64,000 nt of DNA, from positions 1,302,001-1,366,000 of the forward strand of contig JBMNLS010000001.1 in NCBI GenBank assembly GCA_050952935.1. Direction: 5' to 3'. The notes beneath the pieces are model-generated. The model saw only the letters and a program-made list of their open reading frames with translations. It made no database searches and was not told where the DNA came from. The stretch is from UBA6115 sp050952935. Lineage in GTDB: Bacteria; Bacillota; Clostridia; Christensenellales; Aristaeellaceae. Below are positions 6,936 to 15,063 of the stretch, piece after piece. The translations under genes and the position numbers were made by a program. Each line of letters opens with the position of its first letter. Position 1 is the stretch's first letter.

Positions 6936-8585
6936 TCAAGGATTTTTAGCTTTTTCAGGTATGAGCATATAAGCTATGGCTCTTGCAGCAAAATATGTAA
7001 TCAATGGTACAGCAGATTCTAAGAACTGATCTTGTGTGACCAATCCGAACTCTTCAAACAGGAAATAAGTTCCACTAAATAGGATTATTCCTCCAACAAA
7101 ATAGTATATATACCGCCCATTTTTCAACACATAATGCAGATTATGGAAGATATTCACACCCCGTAACGCTGGAGGGCGGAATGATGAGATTAAGCAGGGA
7201 ATACTAAGAATACCAGCTAATATCATAAACGGCGTCTTATACCCCTCAATTGATTTTTTGAACCAAATACAAGATAGATAAATAGAACCCCATAGCCAAA
7301 ATAACCAAAGCGAAACAAGCGCTATGCCATGGACAATCATTTTCCATAATGGCCTGTCATCTGGAATGTCATTTTGTTGAATGTTCTGCGGCTTTTCAGC
7401 CGTGTTTGCAGCAGAAGTGTGATGGGCAACCTGTGGTTGAGTGGGCGTGGACACAACCCGAGGCTGAGCGGGAATTGGGCCAACTTGTACTTGTTGACAT
7501 TGAGGCGTTTGCATGTTCTGCTGCGCTGTGGATACCGGTGTGGCTTGAGGTGTACTCTTTTTTGTCGCAGACTTGCTGGCACTGCCTCTTTCGAGCGCAC
7601 ACCAGGGGCAGGCGCCATTTTCCTTGTGATATTCATGCCCCCGGCTGCACACTGATAGCGAGCCAATTATCTTGATGATTTCCTGATGCCATTCCTTTGC
7701 CGTGGGGCGGTCAAAGGTGAGCAGGGCGTTGTGAAAAAGCACTTGGGTAGAAAGCGGCAGGATGCTGACAGGAGGCGCTCCTGCCGGCGGTGCCATGCCT
7801 GGAGGAGGGTTGAAATAGGGAGATCTGAGTCTATTAATGTTTTCAGAGGTACTCATAAACACGCTTGAATCCGCCGTTTCCACCACCCGTCCCGTGAAGG
7901 GGTGGAAACCCATGAATAAGATCTGAAACAGCAGAACTCCCAGCGCAAACAGATCAGTTTGCTGGGTAAAGGTGTCGGCGGGGTTGAGGTCAGCCATTTT
8001 CAAACCTTGTTTCATTTTGGCTTGAAGCTCTGGCGCAAAATACTCCGCCAGGCCCACCACACAGGGATGGTAGCGGCCCTGGGTATCCATGATATGAAAC
8101 GAATCCGCGTCAAAGGCATAGCAATAGCCCTTGTCCTGGTCAACACCAAAGTTCTGGGGCTGCATGTCTCCAATTACCTGACGGAGGGAATGTACCTCGC
8201 TGACCACATCGCAGAGGTTAGCAGCCAGAATCAGCCGTTTCCTCCAGCTGTTGAATGCTTTGCTTGAAACTACCTCGGCCATGGTGGTGGTGTTTGGCAT
8301 GCGCCGCATGACAAAGCCCCTGATGACATTGCTGTTATCCATCAAAACATCCTGAGGCCAGGCAATGTGCTGGCTGACAGAATCGGTTTTCATTTGAACC
8401 ATGGCGACGAGTTTAGCTGCTTTTTGATGAAGCGCCTGGGTATTCATGGTGGGTTTAAACAGCTTGGCCAGCAGATTTCCGGTGCCATCTGATGTGATTG
8501 GGCAAATCAGCCCCTCGCCGCCTGAGGCAATGGGCTGGTTGTCTACTTGATAGACATGCCCTCTAAGACCGGTATAGTTTGTCAC
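6936..8585 (-). CDS. Membrane-anchored Ser/Thr protein kinase with zinc finger (copy A)
   Basis: Predicted kinase of the type that accompanies vWA and PP2C proteins. GTG 8585 is chosen because AGGAGA lies 7 bases upstream and the product then aligns with copy B, which has ATG there. Visible elements: glycine loop GGEG (22-25), lysine in LAKLF (41), catalytic GDMQPQNF (D140, N145), metal-binding DADSF (D161), APE (184-186) and TDLFALG (211). A zinc-finger-like cluster follows (C313, H317, C326, C329), then a Pro/Gln/Thr-rich linker (about 340-400) and a C-terminal region with three or four membrane segments. The kinase probably faces the cytoplasm. Residues 1-412 are nearly identical to copy B, while the membrane tails differ strongly. 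Confidence 0.85.
   Translation of the reverse strand: MTNYTGLRGHVYQVDNQPIASGGEGLICPITSDGTGNLLAKLFKPTMNTQALHQKAAKLVAMVQMKTDSVSQHIAWPQDVLMDNSNVIRGFVMRRMPNTTTMAEVVSSKAFNSWRKRLILAANLCDVVSEVHSLRQVIGDMQPQNFGVDQDKGYCYAFDADSFHIMDTQGRYHPCVVGLAEYFAPELQAKMKQGLKMADLNPADTFTQQTDLFALGVLLFQILFMGFHPFTGRVVETADSSVFMSTSENINRLRSPYFNPPPGMAPPAGAPPVSILPLSTQVLFHNALLTFDRPTAKEWHQEIIKIIGSLSVCSRGHEYHKENGACPWCALERGSASKSATKKSTPQATPVSTAQQNMQTPQCQQVQVGPIPAQPRVVSTPTQPQVAHHTSAANTAEKPQNIQQNDIPDDRPLWKMIVHGIALVSLWLFWLWGSIYLSCIWFKKSIEGYKTPFMILAGILSIPCLISSFRPPALRGVNIFHNLHYVLKNGRYIYYFVGGIILFSGTYFLFEEFGLVTQDQFLESAVPLITYFAARAIAYMLIPEKAKNP
7349..8585 (-). repeat. Near-identical 1.24-kb direct repeat, copy A
   Basis: Bases 7349-8585 correspond to 10666-11902 with a constant offset of 3317 and no indels that I could see. 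Reading the two side by side I find about a dozen substitutions, so identity is near 99%. The repeat covers the kinase, zinc-finger and linker codons and ends sharply just after the DDRP codons, before the membrane tail. Confidence 0.9.
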
Positions 8586-8648
8586 TTCATTCTCCTTTTG
8601 TTGTTTTGAGTGATTAATGATACCGTAAACAAGCAAGCATCAAACCAT

Positions 8649-9434
8649 TTAGGGAGGATTTTTGTTTATGCTTGTTCGGTGTGAATTTGTGCTGTTTGAC
8701 GCCATCCAACGGGCTAAAGTCAAAAGCAACAACAGCATGCTAATCCATTGAGAGGTGGAAAAGCCAAGCCAGATGCCACGTGAACTGTCACCCCGGTAGA
8801 ATTCAAGAACAAACCTGATCAATGCATATGACATCAGGTAGACTCTGAGCAAGGTTGTACTTGAGTTTAACCCCTCTGACAGCCTGAAAAGAATCACTGA
8901 TAACGACAAAAGGAACACGGCTTCAACCAACTGAAGTGGAAAATAGCTTTGGGTCAGCCCCCCAAGTGTGATGGGTATAGCTAAAAATCCCTGATAGGGC
9001 AGGCCGTGGCAACAGCCGGCAAAAAAACAACCAATCCTGCCTACGGCGTGGGCCAAAGGAATGCAGGGAACCAGGGCATAAATAAAGGGTGCAGGATCTT
9101 CTTTCAAGAGTCGAATAGCAAGGATGCCCCCGAATATACCGCCGATGAGCCCGCCGTAAAAAATTTGGCCAGCTGAAAAGAGATAGAGCCATTTGCCATC
9201 GCGGATAATGACGCTTATCTGGCTGGTGCTGTAGGTGATGAAGGTATAGAATGTTCTTGAGCCAATCACAGCTGGCAGCGCGGAGGAAGCCAGCACGATC
9301 AGCAAATCATAGATTCCGATTCCGACCCTTTTTGCACGAGAGTAGCCGATTACTGCGGATAAAAGGATTCCCAATGCAAGGCATAGGCCGTACACGGGAA
9401 TGTGGAGCCCGAAGACGGAAAGGATTGGGTACAT
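8649..9434 (-). CDS. Lgt-like membrane protein (prolipoprotein diacylglyceryl transferase family, atypical active site)
   Basis: Multi-pass protein of 261 residues that follows the Lgt fold: YGGLIGG, the GRIGCFFAGCCHG motif (around residue 133), the IRFVLEFYRGD segment and the STSQWIS tail. In classical Lgt the corresponding motifs are HGGLIG and GRxGNFxNxExxG. Here the essential His is Tyr and the Asn/Glu positions are replaced by Cys-rich residues. It is therefore an Lgt paralog whose lipid-transfer activity is doubtful. It starts 6 bases after the membrane-protein gene and ends 63 bases before kinase A, so it lies inside the signalling operon and may modify or sense the membrane for it. 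Confidence 0.8.
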   Translation of the reverse strand: MYPILSVFGLHIPVYGLCLALGILLSAVIGYSRAKRVGIGIYDLLIVLASSALPAVIGSRTFYTFITYSTSQISVIIRDGKWLYLFSAGQIFYGGLIGGIFGGILAIRLLKEDPAPFIYALVPCIPLAHAVGRIGCFFAGCCHGLPYQGFLAIPITLGGLTQSYFPLQLVEAVFLLSLSVILFRLSEGLNSSTTLLRVYLMSYALIRFVLEFYRGDSSRGIWLGFSTSQWISMLLLLLTLARWMASNSTNSHRTSINKNPP

Positions 9435-9440
9435 TGCTCA

Positions 9441-10115
9441 TCAGAACCCCAAACCATCCAGCATGTGGCTGGTGATAAGGCCGCATGAGCCACAGGCAAC
9501 CAGATACAACATGCTAATCACCAAGCCGATGATGGAGCAAACAAGGCCAGCAACAGCGAGCCCCTTCTTTGAGGGGTTCTTTTTCATGCCAACAGCCCCT
9601 AAAATTATGCCGACCAGGCCGATAATCGCACCGATTATGTAAAGATAAGCAGCCAACAGCGCAATCAACAAGGACAAAACACCCAATACCAGGGAGGCGA
9701 TGCCATATCCATTTGCAGCGATGTCGGGATTGACATGAACCGTAGCAGAGGCAGATTGCCAAGGGGCATTGGAGGCAGAGGAAGGTGCGCTTTGATAAAG
9801 AGGATACCAGCCCACCATATAGCCATAGAGATCCACCACCCTGGCGGCCTCATTTGGATTGAGGGAGGACAGGCTTGTTAGCTGGTTTTCCAGCTTCGCT
9901 CTTTCCTGAGGATTTGGACCTCTGCCAATTTGAACAAACTGCGCTACCAAATTGCCCATGCCTACCATGGAGGCCTGATCCATCAGCTTGCAATCCATCT
10001 TGAAGGCAGGCTGATAGTAGGAGACAAGCGCATTTTTGAACAAATTGTAGTCATTTAGCGCCAGGGTGCCTTGTTCCTGATAGATTTTGTTGAGAACTTG
10101 TTCGATGGTCATCAT
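9441..10115 (-). CDS. Small membrane protein with DUF4190-like C-terminal half
   Basis: 224 residues. The N-terminal ~125 residues are soluble and helical (starting MMTIEQVLNKIYQEQGT), followed by a short linker and two long hydrophobic segments (about 140-175 and 185-210) of the GYGIASLVLGVLSLL / GLAVAGLVCSIIG type seen in DUF4190-like proteins. The start codon overlaps the stop of kinase B (ATGATG, SD aaagagg). A second, truncated copy of its 5' end follows kinase A, so kinase and this gene were duplicated as a pair. It is probably a membrane partner or target of the kinases; this is inference from linkage. Confidence 0.65.
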   Translation of the reverse strand: MMTIEQVLNKIYQEQGTLALNDYNLFKNALVSYYQPAFKMDCKLMDQASMVGMGNLVAQFVQIGRGPNPQERAKLENQLTSLSSLNPNEAARVVDLYGYMVGWYPLYQSAPSSASNAPWQSASATVHVNPDIAANGYGIASLVLGVLSLLIALLAAYLYIIGAIIGLVGIILGAVGMKKNPSKKGLAVAGLVCSIIGLVISMLYLVACGSCGLITSHMLDGLGF

Positions 10116-11902
10116 TTTTTCCTCTTTCCTGTTATTGTTCTTCTCTCACTTTTGGGGACAGCCGATGAAGAAACGCTCCTTAAAAGAATATATATGGAGA
10201 GGGGTAATAATCCGCGTAATATTGCGAAGTTTGAAGAACTGTATATGCTTTTGTATAAGCTGATATTATCGCAGTAGTAGGGAAGTTGTGCTATTAATAA
10301 AAGGATAGCGAAAGAAATAAAAATTTCCCCTAAATCAGCTAGGGTGTAATATATGTTTTGAAGCATGTTTTTTCCCCGAAGCTTTGGAGGGTGAAAGCTG
10401 GATATAAAGCATGGAATAGAAAGAAAAGGGAATAGAGCAAATGCTATCTCGAGGCATTCTAGATAATCAGGGGGAATAATAAGAAAGGAAGCCAAATTGT
10501 CAAATAACAAAACGGATAGTGAAGAAAACCGATGAATTGTTGCTACAAAATCAAAACCATTGACGATTGAGTTGTTAGAGGAGACAATCTGAGCATGAAA
10601 TGATATAAGCACCCAAAGAGAAAAAAACGAAAAACGTGCTACACCAAAGAGGAAAGATTTCCACATTGGCCTGTCATCTGGAATGTCATTTTGTTGAATG
10701 TTCTGCGGCTTTTCAGCCATGTTTGCAGCAGAAGTGTGTTGCGCAACCTGTGGTTGAGTGGGCGTGGACACAACCTGAGGCTGAGCGGGAATTGGGCCAA
10801 CTTGTACTTGTTGACATTGAGGCGTTTGCATGTTCTGTTGTGCTGTGGATACCGGTGTGGCTTGAGGTGTACTCTTTTTTGTCGCAGACTTGCTGGCACT
10901 GCCACTTTCGAGCGCACACCAGGGACAGGCGCCATTTTCCTTGTGATATTCATGCCCCCGGCTGCACACTGATAGCGAGCCAATTATCTTGATGATTTCC
11001 TGATGCCATTCCTTTGCCGTGGGGCGGTCAAAGGTGAGCAGGGCGTTGTGAAAAAGCACTTGGGTAGAAAGCGGCAGGATGCTGACAGGAGGCGCTCCTG
11101 CCGGCGGTGCCATGCCTGGAGGAGGGTTGAAATAGGGAGATCTGAGTCTATTAATGTTTTCAGAGGTACTCATAAACACGCTTGAATCCGCCGTTTCCAC
11201 CACCCGTCCCGTGAAGGGGTGGAAACCCATGAATAAGATCTGAAACAGCAGAACTCCCAGCGCAAACAGATCAGTTTGCTGGGTAAAGGTGTCGGCGGGG
11301 TTGAGGTCAGCCATTTTCAAACCTTGTTTCATTTTGGCTTGAAGCTCTGGCGCAAAATACTCCGCCAGGCCTACCACACAGGGATGGTAGCGGCCCTGGG
11401 TATCCATGATATGAAACGAATCCGCGTCAAAGGCATAGCAATAGCCCTTGTCCTGGTCAACACCAAAGTTCTGGGGCTGCATGTCTCCAATTACCTGACG
11501 GAGGGAATGTACCTCGCTGACCACATCGCAGAGGTTAGCAGCCAGAATCAGCCGTTTCCTCCAGCTGTTGAATGCTTTGCTTGAAACTACCTCGGCCATG
11601 GTGGTGGTGTTTGGCATGCGCCGCATGACAAAGCCCCTGATGACATTGCTGTTATCCATCAAAACATCCTGAGGCCAGGCAATATGCTGGCTGACAGAAT
11701 CGGTTTTCATTTGAACCATGGCGACGAGTTTAGCTGCTTTTTGATGAAGCGCCTGGATATTCATGGTGGGTTTAAACAGCTTGGCCAGCAGATTTCCGGT
11801 GCCATCTGATGTGATTGGGCAAATCAGCCCCTCGCCGCCTGAGGCAATGGGCTGGTTGTCTATTTGATAGACATGCCCTCTAAGACCGGTATAGTTTGTC
11901 AT
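10112..11902 (-). CDS. Membrane-anchored Ser/Thr protein kinase with zinc finger (copy B)
   Basis: 596 residues. The first ~412 residues differ from copy A at only about nine positions (for example V14I, T49I, R333S, R376Q, L413M), and all kinase motifs and the Cys/His cluster are the same. The tail from residue 413 is longer than in copy A and carries several hydrophobic segments; the two tails share only a short motif of the form IPC-ISSF-PP-LRG, so they are homologous but old. The start (ATG 11902) overlaps the stop of the PP2C gene (ATGA), and the stop overlaps the membrane-protein start. The tails probably set location or input, with a common catalytic head. Confidence 0.85.
   Translation of the reverse strand: MTNYTGLRGHVYQIDNQPIASGGEGLICPITSDGTGNLLAKLFKPTMNIQALHQKAAKLVAMVQMKTDSVSQHIAWPQDVLMDNSNVIRGFVMRRMPNTTTMAEVVSSKAFNSWRKRLILAANLCDVVSEVHSLRQVIGDMQPQNFGVDQDKGYCYAFDADSFHIMDTQGRYHPCVVGLAEYFAPELQAKMKQGLKMADLNPADTFTQQTDLFALGVLLFQILFMGFHPFTGRVVETADSSVFMSTSENINRLRSPYFNPPPGMAPPAGAPPVSILPLSTQVLFHNALLTFDRPTAKEWHQEIIKIIGSLSVCSRGHEYHKENGACPWCALESGSASKSATKKSTPQATPVSTAQQNMQTPQCQQVQVGPIPAQPQVVSTPTQPQVAQHTSAANMAEKPQNIQQNDIPDDRPMWKSFLFGVARFSFFSLWVLISFHAQIVSSNNSIVNGFDFVATIHRFSSLSVLLFDNLASFLIIPPDYLECLEIAFALFPFLSIPCFISSFHPPKLRGKNMLQNIYYTLADLGEIFISFAILLLIAQLPYYCDNISLYKSIYSSSNFAILRGLLPLSIYILLRSVSSSAVPKSERRTITGKRKK
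10666..11902 (-). repeat. Near-identical 1.24-kb direct repeat, copy B
   Basis: Partner of 7349-8585. Sharp loss of identity occurs at about 10666, which is the junction between the linker and the membrane tail. Confidence 0.9.
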
Positions 11903-13020
11903 GGCTTGTCCTTTACAGTGGGCGTTGCGGGATTTGGTTCGTCCTTCAGGGGGGGATCAAGCTGCGTTTCTGCTTTATGCATTTTATTTTTGTCGGGATA
12001 AAGCTCAGCATAGATTTGCGCATTGATCTTATCCCAATCTGGTGGGGTATATTTTTCTATGGGCACTGTATCAGGGAAAACACCTTTTTGGGTGAGCACC
12101 ACCGCAGAGATATCATCCCTGATATCTTGGAGCATGCGTAGCGGGCGGTTACGCTGAATAATATGGTCAAGTACAAATTGCTGCGCGATCTTTTCATCCC
12201 CATCCTGGGCGATCATTTTGACAATATGAGGATAAAAATCATTTGGTTTGGCGTCCCGGAATGCTTTGTTCATGATGGCCAGGACAGCTTCATCCGATGT
12301 TTTTGCCCAGTTAAAACTGTAGGGGCTGAGAAAAAATCCTGCCAGCGTCATGTCAATACCGTCGGCATATTTACGGAGGATTGTGGAACAAATCTTATCA
12401 AACACCCCATCCGTGCAAAGCAGCACACTGAACACAGGCTCATCAGAACGGCCAAACTGCCAGTATTGAGGGCCTGCCAGAAGGGGAATGACCGCTTCAC
12501 CGTCATCCCCCTTCTGGGGTTGGGTTAAAGGAGTATAGTTACCGTTGTGGCAAAGTGCAATCAGCCCGCCATCTCCAGCATGGCCGAAGTAGACTGTTCG
12601 GCCGGTAAAAATGGCGGTGTGCAGCGTGGTGCTAAACTCGTGAACATTAGCACCCTCACAGGCAGCTTTATGATGGATTTCACCAGTAGCGTGCTGATAA
12701 GCGGACTGTAATAGGTCGAAAATGCTGTTATCATCCAGGGAATAGCCGAAAAAATCGGCACAAAAATCCACAGCCGCATGGGCGGCAATGATAGCACCCT
12801 CATCAGCTCTGGGCTCTGAACCGACACCGTCCGCCACAGCGGCAATAACCCAGCCGTTGGGCAGCGAACGAACTGCACAGGCATCCTGCAATGGCATGTT
12901 CAGAATTTCGTGGCTTTTGCCTCTGATACATATGGGAAGAACAAGAAGACAACCACTGCGAAAAGGTTTTTCTGGAACCGGGGATTGATGCAATTCATGA
13001 GATGAATAAGCCTTATCCAT
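11899..13020 (-). CDS. PP2C-family protein phosphatase (first copy)
   Basis: Metal-dependent Ser/Thr phosphatase, 373 residues. The PP2C metal ligands are visible: ADGVGS (about residue 63), GHAGDGG (about 175), CTDGVFD (about 225) and RDDISAVV (about 317). After the catalytic core comes a charged, Pro-rich tail ending KDKP. ATG 13020 has AGAGGGA upstream. It lies between the vWA gene (32 bases) and kinase B (ATGA overlap), and is expected to reverse the kinases' phosphorylation. In the related TerY-P triads a vWA protein, a PP2C phosphatase and a kinase act together. Confidence 0.88.
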   Translation of the reverse strand: MDKAYSSHELHQSPVPEKPFRSGCLLVLPICIRGKSHEILNMPLQDACAVRSLPNGWVIAAVADGVGSEPRADEGAIIAAHAAVDFCADFFGYSLDDNSIFDLLQSAYQHATGEIHHKAACEGANVHEFSTTLHTAIFTGRTVYFGHAGDGGLIALCHNGNYTPLTQPQKGDDGEAVIPLLAGPQYWQFGRSDEPVFSVLLCTDGVFDKICSTILRKYADGIDMTLAGFFLSPYSFNWAKTSDEAVLAIMNKAFRDAKPNDFYPHIVKMIAQDGDEKIAQQFVLDHIIQRNRPLRMLQDIRDDISAVVLTQKGVFPDTVPIEKYTPPDWDKINAQIYAELYPDKNKMHKAETQLDPPLKDEPNPATPTVKDKP

Positions 13021-13052
13021 GTATCCCTCTATTTATATTTGAACTAGGAAAA

Positions 13053-13826
13053 TCAATCATCCCAAGGTGCTTTATGGGGACCATTTGGATCAATGCCGAT
13101 GATATTTGCAGGCAAGTTGGGAATAGGGGGCGTTTCCTGCGGACGACTGTGGGATACCACCTGCATGCTACGGCTTGCCCAGTTGAATATTTCACCAAAT
13201 GCATTGTGATTAACCGCTGCTACACGCTTTGAAATGCTTGACAACTGTTGAAAATCTGCACCTTTAACCCCAAAAGCATGGAAACGCAGACGTCCGTATC
13301 GCCCTTCTGATTCTCTGGATGCAATGAGTTCTGCGATTCCGGTCATGTCATCGGTTGGTTTTCCATCGGTGATCATCAGAACAAAAGGCTTATAGCATTC
13401 GACTCCAATACGGTGATAGACACTCATCTGTTCTCTGACCGCCTCAAGCGCATAGCGAATACCGGCTGCCATGTTGGTCCAGCCGCCGGCCTGTAGCACC
13501 GGTGCTTCAAACTTCATTATGGGGCAAAATGGGGTTATCAAATTGACATCATTATCAAAGGAAATTACACATACATCCACCCGTCTGGCGGAAAGGGGAT
13601 CCTCACATATTGCATTTTTAAATGCTGCCAGGGCATCATTGAGCTCCTGAATCTTACTACCTTGCTGCATGGAGCTTGATGTATCAACCAAGATACAGCA
13701 TGCTACATGAGGATCGCTGGAATAGTCAATGGTGGTACCTCCTGCATGGTTGATGACACTAACAATCTCGTTTCTTATTTCAGTGTCTCCATTGCTGATG
13801 ATTGCGTCAAAGTCCAACTGTGCCAT
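13053..13826 (-). CDS. von Willebrand factor A domain protein (TerY-like)
   Basis: 257 residues, a single vWA domain from about residue 40. The metal-ion-dependent adhesion site is complete: DTSSSM (about 48-53), a Thr in GGWTNMAAG (about 117) and Asp in MITDGKPTDD (about 152). The closest known relatives by layout are TerY-type cytoplasmic vWA proteins, which pair with a PP2C phosphatase and a kinase; the C-terminal metal-binding domain of classical TerY is absent here, and the zinc finger is on the kinases. There is no signal peptide. ATG 13826 follows TAGGAGGAAAC. It likely scaffolds or senses for the phospho-switch. Confidence 0.85.
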   Translation of the reverse strand: MAQLDFDAIISNGDTEIRNEIVSVINHAGGTTIDYSSDPHVACCILVDTSSSMQQGSKIQELNDALAAFKNAICEDPLSARRVDVCVISFDNDVNLITPFCPIMKFEAPVLQAGGWTNMAAGIRYALEAVREQMSVYHRIGVECYKPFVLMITDGKPTDDMTGIAELIASRESEGRYGRLRFHAFGVKGADFQQLSSISKRVAAVNHNAFGEIFNWASRSMQVVSHSRPQETPPIPNLPANIIGIDPNGPHKAPWDD

Positions 13827-13889
13827 GATGTTTCCTCCTAAAATTAAATATATTTTAACCGAGCAACTAAGTGATCCTAACAGGTCATT

Positions 13890-14864
13890 CTACTTACCTT
13901 CCCAAGGCAATTTGACTGAACCAGCAAGCCTGGAAATCCAACTTTGAAGCCCCTGGAGAAGATGGCCTTGTTTTTCCGTAAGGGCATCCGATGCCTTATC
14001 TGGCGGTGAAACGAGTTCTTTTTCCTGACTTTCTTTTGTTTGGTCTTGTCCATTCGATGTGGCTGGCTTCTTATCAGGCAAATGGATGAGGGCTAGAGTG
14101 ATGTCATCTTCTACAGAACTAAGTTCTTTTTGGCATGTTAATTTCAAGTGGGCTGCTAAGGGATGATAACTATCATCTGACATCGAAGGCAAGATAGATG
14201 GGTTCATGAATTGCTCAAGTAAGCTGTTTCGCTGATTTTTATCATTCATGTGCATGATAAAAGCGTAGGCACCATCCGTTGCCAGCATGACAGAAACAAT
14301 GCTTTTGGCGTCCATATAGCCACATTCCCAGGCTGAGGGACCGGCACTAAGGGGAATGACATGATGCCCTTTCTTGATCATAGGAGAGGTGATTGCTTTG
14401 ACATCACCATTTGTTAACGATATAAAAACACCACCATCGCCACAGTGGCCCCAATATAGGCTATGGTTTGTTAATATGGCGATGTGCAGGGTGGTTTCCA
14501 ATGTGGAGCCTAGGTTGTCCTGCAGTTGTGCAACTTTTTGAAGCGCGTAATTCATGGATGCCCTGATACAAGAGAACATGCATGATTCATGTTCATCGTT
14601 GCCAGAAAAGACTGACCAAAACTGACACACTGCTTCCACGGCGCATTGCGAAGCCTTTTCTGATAAGCGGAGAGAACCCACCCCATCGGCAATTGCCACC
14701 ACGTGCCAGCCATGCATGGTTGTAATGTGTTTTGAATAATCCTGACAAGGCAATCCTCGTTGCTTATGGGACAAACCTTGTTTGCTGAAGCAGACAACAA
14801 CTGTTTGTTTATCTTCTTTTAGGGGGGGTGGACACATTACCTCCGGTGGTATGCTTTGATTCAT
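13890..14864 (-). CDS. PP2C-family protein phosphatase (second copy)
   Basis: 324 residues, first gene of the cluster. Landmarks are AIADGVGS (about residue 65), GHCGDGG (about 142), LATDGAYAF (about 190) and VEDDITLALIH (about 247), giving the usual PP2C metal ligands. A linker rich in charged residues follows, and the C-terminus ends in a short SRLAGSVKLPWEGK segment that could be a weak membrane-binding helix. I start at ATG 14864, six bases after AAGGAG; a longer frame begins 10 codons upstream. It is only distantly similar to the other PP2C, so the two probably have different targets. Confidence 0.86.
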   Translation of the reverse strand: MNQSIPPEVMCPPPLKEDKQTVVVCFSKQGLSHKQRGLPCQDYSKHITTMHGWHVVAIADGVGSLRLSEKASQCAVEAVCQFWSVFSGNDEHESCMFSCIRASMNYALQKVAQLQDNLGSTLETTLHIAILTNHSLYWGHCGDGGVFISLTNGDVKAITSPMIKKGHHVIPLSAGPSAWECGYMDAKSIVSVMLATDGAYAFIMHMNDKNQRNSLLEQFMNPSILPSMSDDSYHPLAAHLKLTCQKELSSVEDDITLALIHLPDKKPATSNGQDQTKESQEKELVSPPDKASDALTEKQGHLLQGLQSWISRLAGSVKLPWEGK

Positions 14865-15001
14865 AGCACTCCTTCCCAACATAGAAAAAAACACAAATTA
14901 TATACATGCTATTAAAAATTAGTAGTTAAGTCAATACCGTACTTTTGCTTTACATCCTGATATTTCTATTGTATTAGAAATAATTCCGAGATAATCCATG
15001 T

Positions 15002-15030
15002 TTCACTTCTATGAGACTTGATGTTATAAT
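15002..15030 (+). promoter_or_regulatory. Sigma-A-type promoter for the MATE gene
   Basis: TTCACT (15002-15007), a 17-base spacer and a consensus TATAAT (15025-15030), 33 bases before the ATG. The region 14865-15063 separates divergent genes and is AT-rich; a TATAAT-like box on the other strand near 14898 may serve the phosphatase operon but has no well-placed -35. Confidence 0.6.
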
Positions 15031-15063
15031 TATAATATATTTCCGAAGAAAGCAGGTTAGTGA

